This document shows, one piece after another, positions 16,531 through 24,502 of a DNA stretch of 64,000 nt. The number at the start of each line of letters is the position of its first letter. Positions within the stretch are counted from its first letter, which is position 1. The notes below the pieces were generated by a model. That model ran no database searches and was not told the origin of the DNA. It worked only from the letters and a program-made list of their open reading frames with translations. Source of the DNA: Sphaerisporangium rhizosphaerae (GTDB lineage: Bacteria > Actinomycetota > Actinomycetes > Streptosporangiales > Streptosporangiaceae); contig NZ_JBHTCG010000032.1 in the NCBI RefSeq assembly GCF_042665155.1, positions 48,934-112,933 of the forward strand, in the 5' to 3' direction. The position numbers were made by a program, and so were the translations under genes.

Positions 16531-16574
16531 GCCCGAAAAATACAGTCCGAGCGGAGCGAGGCCCATTTTCGGGC
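16531..16574 (-). terminator. Possible terminator downstream of the HIT gene
   Basis: Nine-base arms GCCCGAAAA (16531-16539) and TTTTCGGGC (16566-16574) can pair across a 26-base spacer, just past the HIT-gene stop on the minus strand. The long loop makes this uncertain. Confidence 0.35.
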
Positions 16575-16597
16575 GGGGACGGTGCCCGCGTGGGGCG

Positions 16598-17119
16598 TTA
16601 GGGGGTGAATTCGAGGGCCTCGCGGAGGCGGGTGGCGTAGGTGGCGGCTTCGGCGTCGTCTTCGTATTTGACTCTGGGCCAGAAGAAGCCGCGCAGGCCG
16701 TCCTTCTTGTGGCGGGGGACGACGTGGGTGTGCAGGTGGGGGACGCTCTGGCTGATGCGGTTGTTCATGGCGACGAAGCTGCCGGCCGCGCCCAGGCCCT
16801 TCTCCACGGCCAGGGAGACCGCCTGGACCCGGGCGAAGTACGGTCCGAGGGCCTCCCCCGGCAGGTCGCCGAGGGTCTCGACGTGCTCTTTGGGGATGAC
16901 GAGGACGTGGCCCTTGAACACCGGCCGGGCGTCGAGGAAGGCGACGGCGACCTCGTCGGCGAGGACGAGGTGGGCGGGCAGCTCCCCCTTGGCGATACGG
17001 CAGAACAGGCAGTCCCCGGCGGCCTGCGGGGCAGCGGCCCCGGCGCTCTCCGTGGCAGCGGCCCCGGCGGTCTCCGTGGCGGCGGCCCCGGCGGTCTGCG
17101 GGGCGGCGGGGGGCGTCAC
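16598..17119 (-). CDS. HIT-family nucleotide hydrolase
   Basis: This 173-residue protein has a Zn-type CLFCRIAKGE element at about 38-47 and the histidine triad SVPHLHTHVVPRH near 127-139, typical of HINT/HIT nucleotide phosphoramidases. Its GTG start overlaps the stop of the acyl-CoA dehydrogenase by four bases (GTGA), so the two are translationally coupled. Residues 8-35 are an Ala-rich stretch coded by a 24-bp tandem repeat (AGAAATETAGAAATESAGAA) that family members normally lack; it is probably a recent repeat expansion and not functional. Confidence 0.92.
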   Translation of the reverse strand: MTPPAAPQTAGAAATETAGAAATESAGAAAPQAAGDCLFCRIAKGELPAHLVLADEVAVAFLDARPVFKGHVLVIPKEHVETLGDLPGEALGPYFARVQAVSLAVEKGLGAAGSFVAMNNRISQSVPHLHTHVVPRHKKDGLRGFFWPRVKYEDDAEAATYATRLREALEFTP

Positions 17120-18273
17120 CAGCCGACCTTCGCGGCGCCGGACAGCAGTGCGCGGGCGATGACCATGCGCTGCACGTCGTTGGTCCCTTCGCCGATGGCC
17201 ATGAGCGGGGCGTCGCGGTAAAGGCGTTCCACCACGAACTCCTGAGAGTAGCCGTAGCCGCCGTGGATGCGCATGGACTCCATCGTGGCGCGCAGCGCGA
17301 CCTCCGAGGCGAAGTACTTGGCCATCGCCGCCTCGGCGTTGACCGCGCCGGCCTGTGAGCGGTCGGCCGCCCAGTAGGTGAGCAGCCGGGCGGCCTGGAT
17401 CTCGGTGGCCAGGTCGGCGAGTTTGAGCTGGACGGCCTGGAAGCCGGAGATGGGCTGCCCGAAGGCGTGGCGCTCCCGGGAGTAGTTCAGGGCCGCCTCG
17501 TAGGCGCACTGGGCGACCCCGACGGCGCGGGCGGCGATGTTGATCCTGCCGAGTTCCAGCGCGGACAGCACCTGTTGCATGCCGCGTCCCTCGATCCCGC
17601 CGAGCAGGGCCGAGGCGGGCACCCGGACGCCGTCGAAGACCACCTCGCAGGTCTCGGTGCCCTTGTAACCGAGTTTGGGCAGGTCGCGGCTGACGGTGAA
17701 CCCGCGGTCGGCGTCGACGAGCAGCACCGACATGCCCTTGTGCGGCGGCTCGGCGATGGAGGTCTTCACCAGGACGGGGAGGGGGTCGGCGTGGCGGGCG
17801 TTGGTGATCCAGGTCTTGGTGCCGTCGATGACGTACTCGTCGCCGTCGCGGACGGCGCGGGTCTGGATGCCCTGCAGGTCGGTGCCGGCGCCGGGCTCGG
17901 TGAGGGCGATGCCGGTGCGGCGGGCGCCGGTGGCCAGGTCGGGCAGGTAGGCGGCCCGCTGCTCGTCGGTGCCGTACCGGGCGATCATCCAGGCCGACAG
18001 CGTGTGGGAGCCGAGGACGCCGGCCACGCCCATCCAGCCTCGGGCGATCTCCTCGAAGACCAGGGCGAAGGACACCCGGTCGAGGTCGAGGCCGCCGTAC
18101 TCCTCGGGGACGGTGACGCCGAACAGGCCGAGCCGCCGGAATCCCTCGACGATCTCCTCGGGGTAGCGTCCTTCGCGTTCCCATTCGGAGGCGACGGGGA
18201 TGATCTCCTGGTCGACGAACTCGCGCAGGGTGCGCCGGAACATGCGCTGATCCTCGTTCAGCTCGAAGTCCAT
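17116..18273 (-). CDS. Acyl-CoA dehydrogenase
   Basis: This 385-residue FAD flavoenzyme oxidises acyl-CoA to 2-enoyl-CoA. The family signatures are present: an N-terminal helical domain (DFELNEDQRMFRRT), the ALTEPGAGTD FAD/substrate loop, TKTWITNA, and the C-terminal GGYGYSQEFVVERLYRDAPL with IGEGTNDVQR. The catalytic base region fits short/medium-chain enzymes; chain-length preference cannot be read by eye. ATG 18273 is taken as the start because alignment begins there, though no strong ribosome site is present and an in-frame ATG at 18312 exists. It is followed by the overlapping HIT gene. Confidence 0.92.
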   Translation of the reverse strand: MDFELNEDQRMFRRTLREFVDQEIIPVASEWEREGRYPEEIVEGFRRLGLFGVTVPEEYGGLDLDRVSFALVFEEIARGWMGVAGVLGSHTLSAWMIARYGTDEQRAAYLPDLATGARRTGIALTEPGAGTDLQGIQTRAVRDGDEYVIDGTKTWITNARHADPLPVLVKTSIAEPPHKGMSVLLVDADRGFTVSRDLPKLGYKGTETCEVVFDGVRVPASALLGGIEGRGMQQVLSALELGRINIAARAVGVAQCAYEAALNYSRERHAFGQPISGFQAVQLKLADLATEIQAARLLTYWAADRSQAGAVNAEAAMAKYFASEVALRATMESMRIHGGYGYSQEFVVERLYRDAPLMAIGEGTNDVQRMVIARALLSGAAKVGW

Positions 18274-18341
18274 GCGGGCGTCCGATCTTGGCAGGGGGCC
18301 GGTCCCGGCCATTCCAGCACGCCCGCGCCTCCGTGCGAAGC

Positions 18342-18689
18342 TCAGGTCGCTCGCGAGGCGAGCCGCGGGCGGCGCAGCGTCACGATCGTCTGGGCGCCCT
18401 CCGCGTCGACGACGTCGAAGGCCCGCACGGAGCCCTGCTGCACGGTGTCCGCCATGATCTGGCGCGGGTGGGGGACGGCGTGCCGGGTCACCGTGTCTCC
18501 GCTGGGCCCGCCGAGGCCGACCGCGAACTCGTCGTCCTTGGGGTCGTACTCCAGGTAGGCCAGCGGCGACCGCTCGGCCTCGATCAGGTCGCCGAGGTCC
18601 CTGCTGACCACTTCGACGGTGACACCCGATCGGGTAGGAGATGGGCGATCACCCCCGGACCGCCAAGGGGACAGATCATGTGCTATCAC
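18342..18689 (-). CDS. Hypothetical protein
   Basis: An ORF of up to 115 residues upstream of, and co-directional with, the acyl-CoA dehydrogenase. I do not recognise it. The middle (SPLAYLEYDPKDDEFAVGLG) reads as beta strands of a small alpha/beta protein and faintly resembles Imm1-type immunity proteins, which is not enough for a call. The start is uncertain: GTG 18689 gives the longest form, but the natural-looking sequence starts near VTVEVVSRDLGDLIEAE (about 18625). There is no clear ribosome site. It lies divergent to and close by the patB-like gene. Confidence 0.45.
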   Translation of the reverse strand: MIAHDLSPWRSGGDRPSPTRSGVTVEVVSRDLGDLIEAERSPLAYLEYDPKDDEFAVGLGGPSGDTVTRHAVPHPRQIMADTVQQGSVRAFDVVDAEGAQTIVTLRRPRLASRAT

Positions 18690-18754
18690 CTCAATGACGG
18701 ATGAAACCGGGTCTCGTGGGGATGAGCCTGGTACACCCTCCCGAAAGGATCACC

Positions 18755-19963
18755 TTGATCGGCACCGGCCACGGCCCCGGCGGGCCCCTCTCCGCGCTCG
18801 GCCTCGGCGAGCTGCGCGAACGTCACAGCGCCAAGTGGCGGGAGTACCCGCCGGAGGTGCTGCCGATGTGGGTCGCGGAGATGGACACCCCGCTCGCCGA
18901 GCCGATCGCCGCCGCGCTGCGCGAGGCCGTGGCCCGCGGCGACACCGGGTACGCGGTGGCGTGCGGCCTGCCGGAGGCCTTCGCCGCGTTCGCCGCCCGC
19001 CGTTTCGGCTGGCACACCGACCCGGCGGCGATCCGCCTGGTGCCGGACGTGATGGCGGGGATCATCGAGGTGCTCCACCTGGTGACCGCCCCGGGCGACC
19101 GGGTGGTGGTCAACACCCCGGCCTACCCGCCGTACTTCTACTGGCTGCCGCGCATCGGCCGTGAGGTCGTGCAGAGCCCGCTCGCGCTCGGCCCGGACGG
19201 CTACCGGCTGGACCTCGCGGCGCTGGAGCGCGACTTCGCCGCCGGCGCCGCCGCGTTCCTGCTGTGCAACCCGCACAACCCCACCGGGCTGGTGCTCACC
19301 GAGGAAGAACTGCGCGCCGTCGCCGCGCTTGCCAGCCGGTACGGGGTGCGGGTGGTCTCCGACGAGATCCACGCCCCGCTGGTCTACGCGGGCGCGCGGC
19401 ACGTGCCGTTCCCGTCGCTGGACGACCCCGCGGCGGCCCGGTCGGTCGCGCTGGTGTCGGCGTCCAAGGCGTGGAACCTGGCCGGGCTGAAGGCGGCGCT
19501 GGCCGTCCCGGGGCCGGAGGCCCGCCGCGACCTCGCCGCCATCGCCGCCGAGGTCAGCGAGAGCTCGGGGATGTTCGGCGTGCTGGCCTCCGAGGCGGCC
19601 TTCACCGCGGGCGAGCCGTGGCTGGATGCGCTGATGGCCGGGCTGAACGCCAACCGCGCCCTGCTGGGCGACCTGCTCGCCGAACGACTGCCCGGAGTGG
19701 GGTACCAGCCGCCGCAGGCGACCTACCTGGCGTGGCTGGACCTGCGGGCGCTCGGACTCGGCGACGACCCGGCCGAATGGTTCCTGCGCCGCGGCTCGGT
19801 GGCCCTGTACTCGGGCCTGAAGTTCGGCGCGCCGGGACGCGGCTTCGCCCGGTTCAACTTCGCCACCCCACCCGACCTCCTCACCGACGCGATCGCCCGC
19901 ATGGCCTCCTCCCTGGACGGCCGCGCCCGCACCCCCCGCCCCACCGCCCTCGACGCCCTCTGA
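18755..19963 (+). CDS. patB: PatB/MalY-type C-S lyase, PLP-dependent
   Basis: A fold-type I aminotransferase relative of about 402 residues, of the cystathionine beta-lyase (PatB/MalY) group, which cleaves cystathionine or cysteine conjugates to thiol, pyruvate and ammonia. It shows SAKWREYPPEVLPMWVAEMD near the N-terminus, NPHNPTGLVLTEEEL, SDEIHAPLVY and the Schiff-base lysine in SASKAWNLAG. TTG 18755 is preferred because AAAGGA lies seven bases ahead and the family N-terminus follows; in-frame ATGs at 18701 and 18722 are alternatives. Convergent with the DUF6247-like gene, whose stop is four bases away. Confidence 0.88.
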   Translation: MIGTGHGPGGPLSALGLGELRERHSAKWREYPPEVLPMWVAEMDTPLAEPIAAALREAVARGDTGYAVACGLPEAFAAFAARRFGWHTDPAAIRLVPDVMAGIIEVLHLVTAPGDRVVVNTPAYPPYFYWLPRIGREVVQSPLALGPDGYRLDLAALERDFAAGAAAFLLCNPHNPTGLVLTEEELRAVAALASRYGVRVVSDEIHAPLVYAGARHVPFPSLDDPAAARSVALVSASKAWNLAGLKAALAVPGPEARRDLAAIAAEVSESSGMFGVLASEAAFTAGEPWLDALMAGLNANRALLGDLLAERLPGVGYQPPQATYLAWLDLRALGLGDDPAEWFLRRGSVALYSGLKFGAPGRGFARFNFATPPDLLTDAIARMASSLDGRARTPRPTALDAL

Positions 19964-19966
19964 ACT

Positions 19967-20272
19967 TCACGAGACCGTCCGCCGCCACTCGGCATAGCCG
20001 GTGAACATCTCTGTGCGGCCTTGGAGGGCGTCTTCGACCGCCTCCTCGTAGCCGGGACGGGCGTAGGCGATCGCTCGCAGCCGCCATTGGCGCAGCAGCG
20101 TCCGCACCCGCTTGAACCCGGCCGGGTCGTACGCGACGTCCAGAGCCTCGTCATACTCCGACCGGAACTGGGCGCGATGCGACGACGGAAGCGCTTCGAA
20201 GATCGCGGCAGGGTCCTCCCCAGGATCACGGCGCGCGACAGGTTCCAGAGGCGGAGCGGTCATGCCGACCAT
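19967..20272 (-). CDS. DUF6247-like small protein
   Basis: This 101-residue protein matches the actinomycete DUF6247 pattern as I know it: a DPAAIFEALP opening, FRSEYDEALDVAYDPAGFKR and a W-x-LRAIAYARPGYEEAVEDA tail. Such proteins are usually single small genes near regulators or toxin-like genes; the function is unknown. The ATG at 20272 is two bases after the stop of the lipid kinase gene, so the two are co-transcribed. An internal ATG at 20263 is possible. It is convergent with the patB-like gene. Confidence 0.72.
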   Translation of the reverse strand: MVGMTAPPLEPVARRDPGEDPAAIFEALPSSHRAQFRSEYDEALDVAYDPAGFKRVRTLLRQWRLRAIAYARPGYEEAVEDALQGRTEMFTGYAEWRRTVS

Positions 20273-20274
20273 TC

Positions 20275-21213
20275 TCAGGTGTCGATGAAGCCGGGGGGGA
20301 CCATGACGCGGAGGCCGTTGGGGATGGCCTTGATGGTGAGGGGGGTGCGGAGCAGGACCTCGCCGTCCACGTCGGCGGCGAGGGGGGGCTCGGTCTCCAG
20401 CAGCATCTCGGTGCCGGTGACGAACGGGCCGCCCGCCAGGCTGCGCCAGCGGCCCCCGGCGGCGCGCACCAGGGTCTCGGCGAGCAGCCGCAGCCGCTTG
20501 CCAGAACCGAGCTGGTAGGCGACCAGGCGGCGGTTGTCGATGCTGATGTCGCGGGCGATCTGCCAGCCGCCGTGGTAGCGCCCGTTGGCGATGTTGAGCT
20601 GGTGGGTCAGCAGCTCGTGGCGGCGGCCGTCCACGGTGATGTAGGCGCGGAACGGCTCGTGCCGGGGCAGGACGGTGAGCGCGGTGAGCGGGTAGGCCGC
20701 GCGGCCGAGCATCCGCTTGAGCCACGGCCTGACCGTGCCCGCCACCTCGACCGACACCCCGAAGCTCGCCAGGTTGGCGAACGGCTGGTCGCCCGCCATG
20801 CCGAGGTCGATGTCGGCGACCTTGCCCCGGCTGAACACCCTGACCGCCATGGCCAGGTCGAGGGGCAGGCCGAGGCTGCGGGCGAAGTTGTTGGTGGTGC
20901 CGAGCGGGAGCACCCCGAGGGCGACGTCCCGGTGGGCGACGTGCTTGACCGCCGAGCTGAGCGTGCCGTCGCCGCCGCCGACCACGAGCAGGTCGGGCTG
21001 GAGGTCCAGGGCCTCGTCCAGGATCTGCGGCAGCCGCGAGGGGTCCATGACGGCGTAGGTGCGCAGCGGCCGGAAGCCGTCGGCCTGCATCAGCCGCAGC
21101 GCCTCGAAGTAGCGGTGGCGGCCCCGGCGGGACCGGGTGTTCACCACAAGGACCACTCTGCGCAGATCGCGGATCGCCCTGGTGTGTTCCGCCTTGGTCC
21201 GCAGCTCGCTCAC
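20275..21213 (-). CDS. Diacylglycerol/lipid kinase family protein
   Basis: This 312-residue protein has the DAGK catalytic fold. The nucleotide-binding GGGDGT lies at 79-84, followed by LGVLPLGTTNNFARSLGLP, then the all-beta C-terminal domain ending in LRVMVPPGF. The enzymes phosphorylate diacylglycerol, ceramide-like or other lipid alcohols at the membrane face. It starts with GTG and a weak GGGTGAT ribosome site. It lies in an operon with the small DUF6247-like gene downstream. Confidence 0.9.
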   Translation of the reverse strand: MSELRTKAEHTRAIRDLRRVVLVVNTRSRRGRHRYFEALRLMQADGFRPLRTYAVMDPSRLPQILDEALDLQPDLLVVGGGDGTLSSAVKHVAHRDVALGVLPLGTTNNFARSLGLPLDLAMAVRVFSRGKVADIDLGMAGDQPFANLASFGVSVEVAGTVRPWLKRMLGRAAYPLTALTVLPRHEPFRAYITVDGRRHELLTHQLNIANGRYHGGWQIARDISIDNRRLVAYQLGSGKRLRLLAETLVRAAGGRWRSLAGGPFVTGTEMLLETEPPLAADVDGEVLLRTPLTIKAIPNGLRVMVPPGFIDT

Positions 21214-21271
21214 CGATCACCCGTCCCGTAGTTTCCGTCCGGGACATGCTATGCGGGCGGGGAAAACGAAC

Positions 21272-21302
21272 GGGACGGGCGCGGCGAGGCCGCGCCCGTC
21301 CC
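21272..21302. terminator. Hairpin terminator downstream of the M6 protease gene
   Basis: A perfect 14-bp stem (GGGACGGGCGCGGC with its complement) with a GAG loop. It lies 59 bases past the protease stop on the minus strand and just upstream of the lipid kinase gene. Confidence 0.75.
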
Positions 21303-21307
21303 GGGTG

Positions 21308-21337
21308 GCGGCGGCCGGCTCGCGGGCCGGCCGCCGC
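21308..21337. terminator. Second hairpin of a tandem terminator
   Basis: A perfect 12-bp stem (GCGGCGGCCGGC with GCCGGCCGCCGC) and a six-base loop. It is the hairpin closest to the protease stop, followed by the hairpin at 21272-21302; together they form a tandem terminator. Confidence 0.75.
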
Positions 21338-21360
21338 TCTATATGGTCATCCGTGCCGAT

Positions 21361-24132
21361 CTACTTCTTCGGCGCGGTGAACTGGGCGATCACGCCCAGG
21401 TTGCCCGGCAGCGGCGCGATCAGCTTGACCTGCGCGCCGAGCTGCTTGCCCTCGTCGCCGGGGTTGCCGGTGCCGAGGGTGAAGCCGTTGACGGTCTCGC
21501 CGTAGAGGTCCTTGGCGGGGGTGCCGTCGGCGTTGACGATCCGCACCGAGTACGGCTGGTCGCCCTTGGAGGGGACGACCACCGATCCGTCGCGGAAGCG
21601 GTAGTACAGGCCGTCCTCGCGGGACTCCAGACCGGGGTACCAGCCCTTGGCGTCGGTGAAGGCCTTCACCGGCTCCTGGGGCTTGAACGAGGTGCACGCC
21701 TCGACGAACGGCGCCGACTCCAGGCACTCCTTGAAGGAGTAGGTCTTGTTGAAGCCGAACGCCGCGTTGGAGGCCTGCGGGCGGGAGGGGATGTTCTTGG
21801 TCACGCTCGGGTCGACCTCGGCGGCCTTCCCGGTGCGGCGCAGCGGGTCGAAGTGCGAGTCGACCAGCAGCAGCTGGCCCTTGGCGCCGGCCGACGGCAG
21901 CGACCAGATGTTGGACGCCGCGTTGTTGTAGCCGAGCGAGGTGTCACGCAGCCAGACCAGCATGCCCGGGGCGTTGTAGGGGACCTTCTCGACCTTCCAG
22001 GCGCCGTCGCGGTTCCAGGTGGTGTCGTAGGTGTAGCTGAGGCCCTTGTCGAAGCCGTCCAGGTTGCGCCACTCGGCCAGGTAGTACTGGGCGCTCTTGA
22101 GGGCTCCGGAGTGCTGGGTCCAGCCGGCGCCGGTGGTGTCGACGAAGGTGCCGACGGTGGCGGTCCAGCCGTTGGCGCCCTGCTCGACGTCGTCGCTCCA
22201 CACGGTGGTGGCGCCGCTGGTGATCGACAGGTCGTCGACGAACCAGCCGCGCTCCTCGGCGGCGGCGTCGGTGGCGTAGCGCAGGCGCAGCTTGACGCTC
22301 TTGCCGGCGAACGGCGCGAGGTCGGCGTAGTAGTGCTGCCAGCCGCCGGAGTCGCCGGTCAGGCCGTACTTCTTGTTGCCGTAGTCCTTCATGCGCTTGT
22401 TGGGGTCGGCGTAGTCGTCCCCGGTGGAGACGAGCGAGCCGTCCTCGCCGTAGATCTTCTGCTCGGACCAGGTGGTGCCGCCGTCGGTGGAGACCTCGAC
22501 GAAGCCGTAGTCCCAGTCCTGCTCGATGGTGTAGTCGTTCCAGAAGCGGAACTTGGTGTCGGTGCCCGCGGGGACGGTCACGTCGCGGGTGATCCGCACG
22601 TCGGCCCAGTCCTGGTCGTTGCCCGACCACCACACCTTGCTGCCGCTGTGCGGGGTGGTGAGGACCACGTCCTTGTCGGGCAGGTTGAGCCGGACGCCGT
22701 CCTCGGTGAGCTTCGGCGTGCGCGACGACTGCCCGACGGTGAGCAGCTTGGTGCCGTCACCGGGGTTGAGCACCTTGGGGTTGGCCCAGCCCAGGACCCA
22801 CTTGTCCCACAGGCCCATGTGGATGGGCATCGACTGGAAGATCGGCCCGGAGTGCGAGCCGGTGGACATCAGGTCCCAGAACTCCACGTCGCTGTCGCCG
22901 GCGCCGGTGGCGTCGTACAGGTCCGGCAGGCCCAGGTCGTGGCCGTACTCGTGGGCGAACACGCCGACGCCGGAGTCCTCCGGCTGCACGATGTAGTTCG
23001 AGATCTTGATGCTGGTGCCGGGGATGGTGTAGCCGCCGGGGATCGCGCTGGAGTGCGCCCAGATCGCGAAGGTGCCCTGCGCGCCGCCGCCGCCGGACTT
23101 GTCCTCACCGGCGTGCACGAGCACGAGGTGGTCGATGACGCCGTCCGGCTCGTTGTAGTTGCCGTCGCCGTCGGCGTCGGAGGTGTCTTCCTTGTCGTAG
23201 TCGGCCCACGGGAAGCTCGGGTTCTGCTGCGCCAGGATGTTCACCGCGTCGACGCCCATCTGGGCGGTGCCGCGCGGGTTGTCCGGGTGGCCGGAGCTGT
23301 CCTGGATGGCGGCGCCGCAGGCGCCCGCGCCGTACCAGGCCTCGGAGTGCGGGACCTTGATCCAGCCCAGGGCCTCACCGGTGACGGTGTAGGCGCCCTT
23401 GGACATCTCCTCGTACATGTTCTTCATGGTGTAGCCGGAGATGTCGATGCCCGGCTTGCCGTCGCGAGGGTCCTTCAGGTCCGTGCGGACCCGCTGGGTG
23501 ATGCCCTTGCTGGAGTAGAGCATGTTGTTGTAGTGGGCGTTGTTGAAGTCCTTCACCCACATGGAGTTGTTGTCCTTGCCGCCGCCGGCTGCGGTGGCGG
23601 GGTTCGGGATGGTGTTGTGCAGCGGCCCGTTCACCTTGGTTCCGGCCGGCTCGGTGACGCAGACGTCCGGCTCGTCGGTGCTCTTGGGGTGGCTGAAACC
23701 CGAGAAGTCGTCGTTGGCGTTCTCGTTGAACTCGACCAGAAGGGTGAGCAGTTTGGCCTGCTGGGTGACCTTGGCCTTCTTGTACAGGAACTCGAAGGGG
23801 TTCTTGCCGGTGCGGACGGCCGTGTGCTCGCGCTTGGTGAGCTCACGGGCGGCGACCGGGTTGCCCAGGGAGAACTTGTGGTCGATCTCCTCGGCGGTGG
23901 GCACGTCGCGGCGCCGCTTGGCCGCTCCGGTGTCCACCTTCTCCTCCGCCTTCGAGGCGCTCTCGCTCTGAACCCTCGGGGGCGCGTAGTTGATGTAGTA
24001 GTCGCTCGCGCTGGGCTTATATTTGGCGACCGAGGTGTCACCGGGCGCCGCGGCACCCGTGACCGCGAGGCCCGCCGCCGCCAGCCCGAGAACCGGCAGC
24101 GCGGCGACGAGACGCCTGACTCTGCGTGACAA
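21361..24132 (-). CDS. Secreted M6-family metalloprotease (immune inhibitor A-like)
   Basis: This 923-residue exported peptidase has a TTG start with GGAGGAGG eight bases ahead. Residues 1-29 are a signal peptide (RRVRRLVAALPVLGLAAAGL). A propeptide-like region runs to about 110. The M6 catalytic domain contains a calcium-type DADGDGNYNEPDG loop (319-331) and the zinc motif HEYGHDLGLPDLYD (394-407). Beta-sandwich domains follow, including a W-x-VDDLSI lectin-like strand region near 640-670. M6 enzymes degrade host or environmental proteins and antimicrobial peptides. It ends in tandem hairpin terminators. The divergent neighbour is the GlcD-like oxidase gene. Confidence 0.93.
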   Translation of the reverse strand: MSRRVRRLVAALPVLGLAAAGLAVTGAAAPGDTSVAKYKPSASDYYINYAPPRVQSESASKAEEKVDTGAAKRRRDVPTAEEIDHKFSLGNPVAARELTKREHTAVRTGKNPFEFLYKKAKVTQQAKLLTLLVEFNENANDDFSGFSHPKSTDEPDVCVTEPAGTKVNGPLHNTIPNPATAAGGGKDNNSMWVKDFNNAHYNNMLYSSKGITQRVRTDLKDPRDGKPGIDISGYTMKNMYEEMSKGAYTVTGEALGWIKVPHSEAWYGAGACGAAIQDSSGHPDNPRGTAQMGVDAVNILAQQNPSFPWADYDKEDTSDADGDGNYNEPDGVIDHLVLVHAGEDKSGGGGAQGTFAIWAHSSAIPGGYTIPGTSIKISNYIVQPEDSGVGVFAHEYGHDLGLPDLYDATGAGDSDVEFWDLMSTGSHSGPIFQSMPIHMGLWDKWVLGWANPKVLNPGDGTKLLTVGQSSRTPKLTEDGVRLNLPDKDVVLTTPHSGSKVWWSGNDQDWADVRITRDVTVPAGTDTKFRFWNDYTIEQDWDYGFVEVSTDGGTTWSEQKIYGEDGSLVSTGDDYADPNKRMKDYGNKKYGLTGDSGGWQHYYADLAPFAGKSVKLRLRYATDAAAEERGWFVDDLSITSGATTVWSDDVEQGANGWTATVGTFVDTTGAGWTQHSGALKSAQYYLAEWRNLDGFDKGLSYTYDTTWNRDGAWKVEKVPYNAPGMLVWLRDTSLGYNNAASNIWSLPSAGAKGQLLLVDSHFDPLRRTGKAAEVDPSVTKNIPSRPQASNAAFGFNKTYSFKECLESAPFVEACTSFKPQEPVKAFTDAKGWYPGLESREDGLYYRFRDGSVVVPSKGDQPYSVRIVNADGTPAKDLYGETVNGFTLGTGNPGDEGKQLGAQVKLIAPLPGNLGVIAQFTAPKK

Positions 24133-24502
24133 CGAGGTTTCCTCCTCCGCCCGGGGTGTCCGGGCGACGTCAAGGCGTGCCGTGAATGGACACGCCAACG
24201 GTGGAGATCTGCGGCGCTTAGCCAACGAACGCCCCAGATTCGGCAAAGCGGACGTTAGACGAAAAGGTAAAGGAGTAGTAAAGCCGACAGCGGATGTTGC
24301 GAAATCGTCATCCTGGCGAGTCCGATCCGATTGCGGTTTCCGAGGGTTCCGCCCCGGTCCTGTCGCGGTTTCCGGGCATCCGGCCCCTCGGCCCACCCCA
24401 GGTGCACATCACTTCGCCGCTTTCGCACCGGCCCTCCGGAGCCGGGACGGGGGATTCCGGTCCGGCTCGGCACGCGCGGCGGGAGAACGTACAGTCACAG
24501 AC
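24133..24502. other. Divergent promoter region, M6 protease and GlcD-like oxidase
   Basis: These 370 bases separate two divergent genes. A locally AT-rich segment near 24255-24300 (GACGAAAAGGTAAAGGAG and following) is the most promoter-like part. No palindrome of note was found. Confidence 0.35.

Noticed and set aside
21343..24129. 928-residue plus-strand ORF opposite the M6 protease
   Set aside because: Val/Gly/Ala/Leu-rich antisense shadow of a GC-rich gene; the minus strand carries the signal peptide and zinc motif.
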